Assembly: GCF_009792295.1 (NCBI RefSeq)
Contig: NZ_CP039934.1
Coordinates: 1,260,501-1,324,500, forward strand
From: Myroides fluvii
GTDB lineage: Bacteria; Bacteroidota; Bacteroidia; Flavobacteriales; Flavobacteriaceae
Direction: 5' to 3'
Length of the DNA stretch: 64,000 nucleotides
How positions within the stretch are numbered: the stretch's first letter is position 1; the number at the start of each line of letters is the position of its first letter. The notes under the pieces are model-generated. The model was given only the letters and a program-made list of their open reading frames with translations. It made no database searches and was not told where the DNA came from. The translations under genes were made by a program, and so were the position numbers. Of the stretch, positions 44,790-52,269 are shown piece by piece.

Positions 44790-45491
44790 TTACTTTCTTT
44801 GACGAACAGTGCGCTGCTCAATTCTCTTTTCGTATTTTTCTCCTTGAAAAATACGTTTTACAAAAATACCAGGCACGTGAATTTCGTTGGGATCTAATGT
44901 TCCAATAGGTACTAATTCCTCTACCTCAGCAACCGTAATTTTTCCAGCACCTGCCATACATTCATTAAAGTTTCTCGCTGTTCCTTTAAAGATTAAGTTC
45001 CCTGCTTCATCGCCTTTCCATGCTTTTACAATAGCAAAATCCGCATCAAAAGCTTCTTCTAAGATATGAGGTTTTCCATTAAAAACACGTACTTCTTTTC
45101 CTTCGGCTACTTCTGTTCCATACCCTGCTGGAGTGAAGAAAGCGGGAATTCCCATCTTAGCAGCTCTACATTTTTCTGCTAAAGTTCCTTGTGGAGTTAA
45201 CTCTACATTGAGTTCTCCAGATAGCATTTGACGTTCAAACTCTGCATTTTCACCAACATAAGATGAAATCATCTTGTCAATTTGGTGTTTTTGCAACAAC
45301 AAACCTAGACCAAAATCATCTACACCGGCATTATTAGAAATACACGTTAAGCCTTTTGTATTCTTGCGAACAAGCTCTGCGATTGAGTTTTCAGGTATTC
45401 CACACAATCCAAAACCACCAAGCATTATCGTCATATTATCTTGAACATCAGCTAATGCTTCCTGAACATTGGCTACTTTTTTGTTTATCAT
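44790..45491 (-). CDS. scoA: 3-Oxoacid CoA-transferase subunit A
   Basis: This is the alpha subunit that pairs with ScoB. The 233 residues hold the family signature [13 protein letters not shown] at residues 26-38, [15 protein letters not shown] near residue 52, MISSYVGEN near residue 74, and [13 protein letters not shown] near residue 162. The gene leads the scoAB operon. No TAnnTTTG box was seen in the 67 bases upstream, which also contain the terminator of the PBP1A gene. Confidence 0.96.
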   Translation of the reverse strand: MINKKVANVQEALADVQDNMTIMLGGFGLCGIPENSIAELVRKNTKGLTCISNNAGVDDFGLGLLLQKHQIDKMISSYVGENAEFERQMLSGELNVELTPQGTLAEKCRAAKMGIPAFFTPAGYGTEVAEGKEVRVFNGKPHILEEAFDADFAIVKAWKGDEAGNLIFKGTARNFNECMAGAGKITVAEVEELVPIGTLDPNEIHVPGIFVKRIFQGEKYEKRIEQRTVRQRK

Positions 45492-45527
45492 AATCTTTGG
45501 TTTAATTAACTGCTCTAAAGTATAAAA

Positions 45528-45552
45528 AAAACGCCTTTAAAAAAAGGCGTTT
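45528..45552 (-). terminator. Terminator of the ricT-gldH-PBP1A unit
   Basis: AAAACGCCTTT pairs with AAAGGCGTTTT with a short A loop. On the plus strand an A-tract precedes it, giving a T-tract on the minus strand. Confidence 0.82.
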
Positions 45553-45558
45553 TCAATA

Positions 45559-47859
45559 TTAGAAATCAAATTCATTTGTGTCTAGTTCGGTGTCTTCTGT
45601 TTCTGCTTCTTGTACAATCTTCGTACAATCAACTCGGATAGACAATCCTTCAGGAACCTCGAAAGCTGATTTAGAAACGTGTAGTGTTTTATCAGCATAA
45701 CACTTATTCATAAACAAGCCCCAAACAGGTAAAGCCATAGTTGCTCCTTGTCCATATAACATGGCTTTAAAGTGAGCTGCACGATCATCATTACCCACCC
45801 AAACACCTGTTGCAAGGTTTGGAACCATTCCGATAAACCATCCATCACTATTATTCTGTGTCGTTCCGGTTTTACCAGCAATTGGATTTGTAAATTTATA
45901 CGGATGCCCCGTCACGCGTTTGTATCCTGGCCCTTGCCACGTCGTTCTCAAACGCACCCCAGAACCACTTTCAGTTACCCCTTCAAGTAATTTTACTACC
46001 GTATAGGCAACATCCTTACTCAATACATCTTTTGTTTCTGGAACAGCATTAAATAAGATTACTCCGTTTTTATCTTCAATTCGAGTAACAAACACTGGTT
46101 TTACGTAAATTCCTTGGTTGGCAAACGTACTGTAAGCCGCTACCATATCACTTACGGTAATATCAACCGCACCAAGTGCAATTGCAGGAGTTTGTGGAAT
46201 ATCAGAAGACACTCCTAGGTCTCTTGTCATATTCACTACAGCTTTTGGCCCTACTTTATCCATTAACTTAGCCGTAACGGTATTCACTGATCCTGCTAAC
46301 GCTTGTTTTAGCGTCATGATTCCCTTATAACTTCTATTTGAGTTTTGAGGTGACCAATCTTGACTAATTCCATATCTCCCTTTCGGCATCGTAAATGGAG
46401 AGTCAATAATCGAATCACAAGGCGAATAATGCAATTGTTCAATAGCTGTTGCATAGACAAATGGCTTAAATACCGAACCGACTTGTCTTGCTCCTTGACC
46501 CACGTGATCGTATTGGAAATGTTTGTAGTTGATTCCACCAACCCAAGCCTTAATATGACCCGTTTGCGGTTCCATAGACATCAATCCCGTTTGTAAGAAA
46601 TGCTTGTAATAGACAATAGAATCTCTCGGTGTCATCACTGTATCGATTTCTCCTTTCCAAGAGAAAATGCGCATTTCTGTTTTTACTTTGAAAGAATTCA
46701 AGATTTCCTCATCGGACTTCCCTTGTTCTTTCATCTGACGCCAACGTTCTGATGTTTTCATCGCGCGATTGATAATCGCTTCCGTTTCCTTATCCGTAAT
46801 ATTGTAGAACGGGGCATTCTTATTGCTTTTTTGCGAAATGAAGAACTCTTCTTGTAAATTACTGATGTGTTCTTGTACCGCTTCTTCTGCGTATTTTTGC
46901 ATGCGAGAATCGATTGAAACATAAATTTTCAATCCATCTCTATAAATATCGTAAGTCGTTCCGTCTTTTTTCGGGTTTTCTTTCACCCAACGTCGCATAT
47001 AATCGCGTAAGTACTCTCTGAAATATGTTGCAATTCCCTCTCTATGACTTTCAGGTGTAAAGTGTAAAGATAAAGGAAGCTCTTGCATGCGAAGGCTTTC
47101 TTCTTTGGTAATGAATTCGTTCTTTGCCATTTGATGCAAGACAACATTACGTCTTTTTTGCACTAATTCGGGTCTGCGTACTGGATTGTAGTAGGCAGGA
47201 TTTTGAAGCATACCCACCAACATCGCTGCTTCATCAATGGTTAAATCTTTCGGTTCTTTTCCTAAATACACTTTAGCTGCCGAACGAATTCCAACCGCAT
47301 TATTGACAAAATCAGCTTTATTTAAGTACATCGTCAAGATTTCCTCCTTGGTATATTGACGTTCTAATTTCACAGCGATAACCCATTCTTTTGCTTTTTG
47401 CGCAATACGCTTAGCTAGGTTTCGAGATCCTTCTCCGTGAAACAACAATTTAGCCAACTGTTGTGTAATTGTACTTGCCCCACCGCTACTTCCCACTGAA
47501 GTCACGGCGCGTAAAGTTCCTCTAGCATCAATACCCGAGTGTCCATAAAAACGCTCATCTTCCGTTGCAATTAAGGCCTGTACCAGATGAGGAGGTAAGT
47601 CCTCATACTTTACTGGAACGCGATTTTCTAAATAAAATTTTCCAATGGTCTTACCATCCGAAGAGATAATTTCGGTTGCCACATTACTTGATGGATTTTC
47701 CAACTCATCAAAGGTTGGCATTGCCCCAAAAACTCCCCAAGAAGCACATAGGAAAAATAATACAACAGCCACACCTAAGCCCAAAAAGGCCATCCAAAAA
47801 GCAGATACATACTTTTTGAAGTCTGTGACATTTTTATTCGTTTGTTTTTTGTTTTTCAT
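45559..47859 (-). CDS. Class A penicillin-binding protein (PBP1A type)
   Basis: This bifunctional enzyme polymerises glycan strands and cross-links peptides of the cell wall. The 766 residues have a cytoplasmic N terminus, a membrane anchor (about 20-45), the GT51 transglycosylase with catalytic Glu100 in TEDERFYGHSG, and the transpeptidase with the SxxK motif (GSVFKPF), SxN (SVNTVTA) and KTG (GKTGTTQNNSDGW). The end is acidic. It lies 15 bases after gldH in the ricT-gldH-PBP1A unit, so wall synthesis is linked in expression to a gliding gene. Confidence 0.96.
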   Translation of the reverse strand: MKNKKQTNKNVTDFKKYVSAFWMAFLGLGVAVVLFFLCASWGVFGAMPTFDELENPSSNVATEIISSDGKTIGKFYLENRVPVKYEDLPPHLVQALIATEDERFYGHSGIDARGTLRAVTSVGSSGGASTITQQLAKLLFHGEGSRNLAKRIAQKAKEWVIAVKLERQYTKEEILTMYLNKADFVNNAVGIRSAAKVYLGKEPKDLTIDEAAMLVGMLQNPAYYNPVRRPELVQKRRNVVLHQMAKNEFITKEESLRMQELPLSLHFTPESHREGIATYFREYLRDYMRRWVKENPKKDGTTYDIYRDGLKIYVSIDSRMQKYAEEAVQEHISNLQEEFFISQKSNKNAPFYNITDKETEAIINRAMKTSERWRQMKEQGKSDEEILNSFKVKTEMRIFSWKGEIDTVMTPRDSIVYYKHFLQTGLMSMEPQTGHIKAWVGGINYKHFQYDHVGQGARQVGSVFKPFVYATAIEQLHYSPCDSIIDSPFTMPKGRYGISQDWSPQNSNRSYKGIMTLKQALAGSVNTVTAKLMDKVGPKAVVNMTRDLGVSSDIPQTPAIALGAVDITVSDMVAAYSTFANQGIYVKPVFVTRIEDKNGVILFNAVPETKDVLSKDVAYTVVKLLEGVTESGSGVRLRTTWQGPGYKRVTGHPYKFTNPIAGKTGTTQNNSDGWFIGMVPNLATGVWVGNDDRAAHFKAMLYGQGATMALPVWGLFMNKCYADKTLHVSKSAFEVPEGLSIRVDCTKIVQEAETEDTELDTNEFDF

Positions 47860-47874
47860 ACAACTTTAAAAAAC

Positions 47875-48369
47875 TTATTCTGCTTTTTCGATTCTAAATC
47901 CAATTTCACTAACACCTTGTAAGGCAGGTACTCCTTCAACATCGCCAAGCGCTCGAACGGCTTGTTCCACTGTTACTTTATATTTTCCTGTTTCGTCAAA
48001 TGTATAATTTTGCTTTAACCACAATTTACTTTCCTTTACATCTGAAAACCCATTTCCTAAGAGTGCCCCATTGGGATCTGCCATTTGAAATTGAATCGTA
48101 TCAATAACGATTGCTGTACTAGGTTTGTAGATTTTAAAAATCACAAACATATTGCTGTAAGGATACTCATTATTCACTCTAACGTTCATAAACAAGTTGT
48201 GAGAAGTCAAGGTATCTTGCACATCCCAAACAAAAGTTTTGACGTCATTTTTTTCCCAGGTTCCCTTTGTAGGCTGGTACTCATCAAAAATAACTTTGTT
48301 ATCGTGTTTACAGCTGATAAACAAGCATAACAAAAGACTCAAAGCTAAATAAAGACTATTTATTTTCAC
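47875..48369 (-). CDS. gldH: Gliding motility lipoprotein GldH
   Basis: GldH is a lipoprotein needed for gliding in Flavobacterium johnsoniae and part of the set of gliding/type IX proteins. I place the start at GTG 48369-48367, giving 164 residues that begin with the signal peptide (NSLYLALSLLLCLFISC, lipidated Cys). The frame is open 40 codons further upstream, but that part is charged and is the shadow of the ricT end. The mature part (FDEYQPTKGTWEKND, SNMFVIFKIYKP, LWLKQNYTFDETGKY) fits the family. The start overlaps ricT by 14 bases, so translation is coupled. Confidence 0.9.
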   Translation of the reverse strand: MKINSLYLALSLLLCLFISCKHDNKVIFDEYQPTKGTWEKNDVKTFVWDVQDTLTSHNLFMNVRVNNEYPYSNMFVIFKIYKPSTAIVIDTIQFQMADPNGALLGNGFSDVKESKLWLKQNYTFDETGKYKVTVEQAVRALGDVEGVPALQGVSEIGFRIEKAE

Positions 48370-49999
48370 CGTCTTGTTTATTTGTTGGGTTTGTATTTGG
48401 GTTTGCAGGTCGAGGTTTTCTTTGTTTCGGTTTATTGGATCTCGGCTTTTGGCTCTTTCCTTTTTCCTCTCCTCCTTGTTCATTTCCACCTCTTATCTCT
48501 TTGTTTTCACCTTTTTTATCCGATCTACCTTCAGTTCTACCCTCCGGTTTTTCATTGCGATCTCCAGGTTTACGTTCGAGTCTGCCTTCTGGTTTACGCT
48601 CTGGTCTTCCCTCTGATTTCTCATTGCGATCTTCTGGTTTACGCTCTGGTCTACCTCCGGGTCTACGCTCTGGTCTTCCTTCTGGTCTTTCATTGCGATC
48701 TTCTGGTTTACGCTCTGGTCTACCTTCCGATTTGCGTTCGCCCTCTACATTCCTAGTAGGTTTGGCTCTTGGTCTGCGTTTTCGGTCCTCTCTTCCCGTT
48801 GACGAATCCTTCTCCTCTCCTCCTTTTATTTCTGCGCCTTTTACAGGTGCATTTCCATCACGATCTGTTGATTTTCCTTTTGATTTTGTATTCTTTTTTC
48901 TTCGTTTCGGTTGATCAAAACGCGTCACACTATCTTGTTCTACCGCATTTTGGAAGTGATCATTATCCGAAGGAACATCCTCACTATAACTCTCAAGTTC
49001 GTTTCCTTTTTCATTCTGTGCGTTTAACCCTAGAATTTCCTTTACTTGTTCTGTCGTTAATACGTACCAGTTAGCCGAATTATTCGCATAAGCAAACCAC
49101 ATTTGTGCTTTAAAAATATCTATCTTCTGGCAAAAAGCAATTCCTTTTACGGTCATTAACTTGGTATCCGAATCGGGCATATCTTTCAACGCCTCCAAAT
49201 AGGTATCTAATTCAAAATTTAAACAACATTTTAATTTTCCACATTGTCCTGCTAACTTTTGAGGATTCAGTGACAATTGTTGATAACGCGCTGCTGCAGT
49301 ATTTACACTTCTAAAATCCGTTAACCAAGTTGAACAACAAAGTTCTCTTCCACAAGATCCAACGCCACCTAAGCGCGCAGCCTCTTGTCGGAAACCAACC
49401 TGTTTCATTTCAATTCGAATACTAAATTCTCTTGCAAAATCTTTAATTAACTGTCTAAAATCGACACGCTCACTTGCTGTATAATAAAATGTAGCCTTTG
49501 ATCCATCTCCCTGAAACTCAACATCTGAAATTTTCATTTCTAGGTTTAAGTTGATGGCAATTTCTCTTGCTCTCATTCGAACAGGCTCTTCTTTTTCGCG
49601 AACTTCCTGCCAAATATCAATATCTTTTTGGGTTGCCTTACGGTAGATTTTTAAGATTTCTCCCTCTGGATCTGCTTTCTTCTTTTTCATCTGAACCTTA
49701 ACCAGTTCACCCACTAAAGAAACAATACCCACGTCATGGCCTGGAGAACTTTCCGTTGCAACGATATCTCCCATTGCCACAGTCAATCCACTAGGATAAC
49801 GATAAAAATCTTTTCTTCCGTTCTTAAATCGAACCTCAACTATATCAAAGATGCTGTCTGAATTTGGGTAAACCATATTTGACAACCAATCAAAAACTGC
49901 TAATTTATTACAGCTGTCTGTTCCGCATGTTCCGTTACTCTGACACCCTCTGGGTACGCCATTACTATCTGTCTTCGTTGAACAATTTGTACAAGCCAT
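48356..49999 (-). CDS. ricT: RicT/PSP1-domain protein with repeat-rich tail
   Basis: This 547-residue protein has an N-terminal Cys-rich segment (ACTNCST, Cys at 3, 6, 19, 25, 30) and the PSP1/RicT core (residues about 50-300) with clustered cysteines in SCGRELCCSTW and GQCGKLKCCLNFE. In Bacillus, RicT forms an Fe-S complex with RicA and RicF that acts in mRNA processing and biofilm or sporulation control. Residues about 345-547 are a disordered Arg/Glu/Pro/Gly/Lys tail with 23-residue repeats starting DRNE at 434, 457 and 480. The repeat period is 69 bases in the DNA (48552, 48621, 48690). gldH overlaps its end. Confidence 0.9.
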   Translation of the reverse strand: MACTNCSTKTDSNGVPRGCQSNGTCGTDSCNKLAVFDWLSNMVYPNSDSIFDIVEVRFKNGRKDFYRYPSGLTVAMGDIVATESSPGHDVGIVSLVGELVKVQMKKKKADPEGEILKIYRKATQKDIDIWQEVREKEEPVRMRAREIAINLNLEMKISDVEFQGDGSKATFYYTASERVDFRQLIKDFAREFSIRIEMKQVGFRQEAARLGGVGSCGRELCCSTWLTDFRSVNTAAARYQQLSLNPQKLAGQCGKLKCCLNFELDTYLEALKDMPDSDTKLMTVKGIAFCQKIDIFKAQMWFAYANNSANWYVLTTEQVKEILGLNAQNEKGNELESYSEDVPSDNDHFQNAVEQDSVTRFDQPKRRKKNTKSKGKSTDRDGNAPVKGAEIKGGEEKDSSTGREDRKRRPRAKPTRNVEGERKSEGRPERKPEDRNERPEGRPERRPGGRPERKPEDRNEKSEGRPERKPEGRLERKPGDRNEKPEGRTEGRSDKKGENKEIRGGNEQGGEEKGKSQKPRSNKPKQRKPRPANPNTNPTNKQDGENK

Positions 50000-50301
50000 T
50001 TATATCTTTATGTATTTATATATTAATCCTCCACAAATGGGGAGGAATTATTTTCTCACTTTTCGTTGTAAAGATACTATTTTTTTATAGGCCGATTCAA
50101 GATTTTTTTACGACAAACTATTCGCTCTTTCTTTACAAAAAAAAGAAATAAGTTACAGATCGCTATTTTATTAGCTAAAAAAAGTAGTTAATGCCAATCC
50201 TTGCTTTCCTTACATTACAATTGTTCAACTATAGATCCGTCCATGCTCCCTGTATATTGAACAATTATTTCTACTTTTGGCATTCAAATACACAATTCAA
50301 T
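50000..50301. promoter_or_regulatory. ricT-mtnN divergent intergenic region with nested inverted repeats
   Basis: Two nested inverted repeats stand out: AATGCCAA (50190-50197) with TTGGCATT (50277-50284), and inside it AATTGTTCAA (50219-50228) with TTGAACAATT (50257-50266), both perfect. A TACTTTTG -7 match (50272-50279) lies between the two right arms. No gene was found, although a frame is open from 50191 into mtnN. Confidence 0.55.
50272..50279 (+). promoter_or_regulatory. -7 box (TACTTTTG) of mtnN
   Basis: TAnnTTTG match 22 bases before the mtnN start. No TTTG at -33; it overlaps the outer inverted repeat by three bases. Confidence 0.4.
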
Positions 50302-51060
50302 ATGGAGGAACAGATCATAGGAATCATGGGTGCCATTCCCCAAGAAGTAGATGGCATTATTGCTATTTTGCAGGATAAAACAGCTGTTACCCTTGGCAAT
50401 CGCACCTATTACCAAGGAAGATTGGGCAAGCAACAAGTTGTAGTTGTTTATTCGCGCATTGGCAAGGTGGCCGCTTCTGCGACAGCATCTGCTTTATTAT
50501 TGCGTTTTCATGTCAGTGAGATTATTTTTATTGGCGTAGCCGGAGGCATTGCCCCCCATATTGCGGTAGGAGATGTCGTGGTGGCTCGTGATTTAGTTCA
50601 ATACGATATGGATGTATCTCCTTTGCGTCCCAAATACGAAATTCCCTTGCTTAATAAAACGTATTTTGAAACCAATGAATTGCGTTCTAAAGCCGTACTG
50701 CTACACATTGAAAACTTTCTTTCATCAGCGGTTCTTTCAACTAAAATTGCCGTTGAAGAATTAAATAAATTTGCCATTAAACAACCCAAAGTATATTTTG
50801 GAACTATTGCCAGTGGCGATCAATTTTTTTCTACCAATCAACAAAAAGAAGATTTACAACGCGCACTTCCACAAGTGTTATGTGTAGAAATGGAAGGAGC
50901 TGCTGTGGCGCAAATTTGCTATGAGTACAACATCCCTTGCAGTGTAATTCGCACCATATCGGATAAGGCCAATCAAGAAGCTAGCTTTAGCTTTGAATCC
51001 TTTGTACAGCAAATATCACAAGTTTACGGACAAGAAATTATAGCAAAATTATTTCAATAG
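50302..51060 (+). CDS. mtnN: 5'-Methylthioadenosine/S-adenosylhomocysteine nucleosidase
   Basis: The enzyme splits adenine from MTA, SAH and 5'-deoxyadenosine, so that methylation by-products do not build up; with LuxS it also feeds AI-2 synthesis. The start at ATG 50302 gives 252 residues beginning with the family pattern IIGIMGAIPQEV, with catalytic Glu15. FIGVAGGIAP, the substrate segment VEMEGAAVAQICYEY and the catalytic Asp in RTISDKAN are all present. The frame is open 37 codons upstream, but those have no family match. A terminator follows directly. Confidence 0.96.
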   Translation: MEEQIIGIMGAIPQEVDGIIAILQDKTAVTLGNRTYYQGRLGKQQVVVVYSRIGKVAASATASALLLRFHVSEIIFIGVAGGIAPHIAVGDVVVARDLVQYDMDVSPLRPKYEIPLLNKTYFETNELRSKAVLLHIENFLSSAVLSTKIAVEELNKFAIKQPKVYFGTIASGDQFFSTNQQKEDLQRALPQVLCVEMEGAAVAQICYEYNIPCSVIRTISDKANQEASFSFESFVQQISQVYGQEIIAKLFQ

Positions 51061-51064
51061 AGCC

Positions 51065-51092
51065 AAGAGGTAGCATGAGCTGCCTCTTTTTT
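51065..51092. terminator. Bidirectional terminator
   Basis: AAGAGGTAGC (51065-51074) pairs with GCTGCCTCTT (51079-51088; one G-T pair), followed by eight T, between mtnN and the EEP-family gene. Confidence 0.85.
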
Positions 51093-51096
51093 TTAT

Positions 51097-52140
51097 TCAT
51101 CGCTTGCGCAAAAGGTAGATGTAAACGGGAAAATGATCACTAAATCCGGGTTGACTACTACTATTTCTCAAGGGGTAGCCCTTATACTGCCCCTTCGCTT
51201 GAACCATAAACGGTTTTTGAAAAATACGCGCTTTCCAATACGTCCAGCTCTCATAGCTTGCCTGTAAAAATGCTTGAGTAAAAACAATTTGATCAAAAAT
51301 ATCCCATGCATCACGGTACGCTAAGGTGCCATAACCCCGTTTTGCCATCTTCTCCATCGGATTAAACAACCCTTGAGCCGCTACTTTCTCTTTTACTCCT
51401 TCCGCGCGCAGAATGCTTTTCATACTGGAGTTAAAAGGCCCGTCATTCATATCACCCATCGTGATAATCTTCGCCTGAGGATTGATCCGTTGAAGTGAGT
51501 CGATCATCTTTCGATTTAACGCCGCTGCGGCCTCTCTATTAGGTCGGCTCAATTGCTCCCCTCCAACTCTCGAAGGCCAATGGTTGACGATAAGGTGTAT
51601 TTCCTCCCCGTCTAACAATCCCGATACCAACAATTGATCACGCGTAAAAATTCGCTTCTTTTCTTTTCTTGGGAATTGATTGTAAATATACAGCGGATGT
51701 GAAGAAGCGTGAAGAACGACAAAATGCTGTTGATCATAGAGTAAACCTACATCAATACCTCGTTTATCAGGAGAATCAAAATGGACAATACCATACTGAA
51801 TCAACTGTAACTCAGCAGTTCGAACTAGATCCTCTAACACCCCCCTATTCTCCACTTCCGCCACGCCAATCAATGTAGCAGGCATTGTCGGATTCTCATC
51901 TCGTCCAATTTGAGCAATAACGCGAGCTAAGTTCCCAATTTTCTTTTCATACTTGTCTTTGGTCCAAGCACGAGCTCCACTAGGGGTCCAATCCTCATCG
52001 TAAATTTTCGGATTGCGTATCGTATCAAAGAGATTTTCAAAATTGTAAAAAGCCACCGTTCGGATCTCATACTCCTTTCCTTGTGCATAACTAAATTCCA
52101 TCGAAAAATACGCAACAAAAATTACTATTTTCAAATACAT
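51097..52140 (-). CDS. Secreted EEP-family nuclease/phosphatase, copy 1
   Basis: This is an endonuclease/exonuclease/phosphatase superfamily enzyme with a signal peptide (20 residues ending FSYAQ). The start at 52140 is chosen because it gives the same 20-residue leader as the paralogue at 57697. The 347 residues hold the metal and catalytic motifs: AFYNFENLFDTI with an Asn, VAEVENRGVLEDLV with the metal-binding Glu, HFDSPDKRGIDVGLLY, VNHWPSRVGG, GDMNDGPF and the closing SDHFPVYI. The family cuts phosphodiester or phosphomonoester bonds. It is divergent from a TonB receptor and DUF5689 lipoprotein gene pair. Confidence 0.9.
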   Translation of the reverse strand: MYLKIVIFVAYFSMEFSYAQGKEYEIRTVAFYNFENLFDTIRNPKIYDEDWTPSGARAWTKDKYEKKIGNLARVIAQIGRDENPTMPATLIGVAEVENRGVLEDLVRTAELQLIQYGIVHFDSPDKRGIDVGLLYDQQHFVVLHASSHPLYIYNQFPRKEKKRIFTRDQLLVSGLLDGEEIHLIVNHWPSRVGGEQLSRPNREAAAALNRKMIDSLQRINPQAKIITMGDMNDGPFNSSMKSILRAEGVKEKVAAQGLFNPMEKMAKRGYGTLAYRDAWDIFDQIVFTQAFLQASYESWTYWKARIFQKPFMVQAKGQYKGYPLRNSSSQPGFSDHFPVYIYLLRKR

Positions 52141-52215
52141 ATACTTTATTTCATTCATTTTTCTATCATTTATTCATTATTCTTAATTAAAATTAAGTAA
52201 TAATTCAATAAAAAA

Positions 52216-52224
52216 TTAACTTTA
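52216..52224 (+). promoter_or_regulatory. TTAACTTTA motif before TonB receptor copy 1
   Basis: A-rich tract then TTAACTTTA, 45 bases before the start. The same motif after an A-tract precedes copy 2 (57767-57775). It may be a variant -7 box. Confidence 0.33.
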
Positions 52225-52269
52225 TGAGAAATAAATCAATTCCAACCCAATTTTTAATTGAATTCGCTT

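Noticed and set aside
48374..48914. Several long plus-strand frames opposite the ricT tail
   Set aside because: They mirror the biased, stop-poor codon content of the 69-bp repeats. The ricT frame has family signatures, the others do not.
50191..50301. Upstream extension of mtnN by 37 codons
   Set aside because: The extension is hydrophobic and low in family similarity, covers the inverted repeats, and the ATG at 50302 starts exactly where homologues begin.
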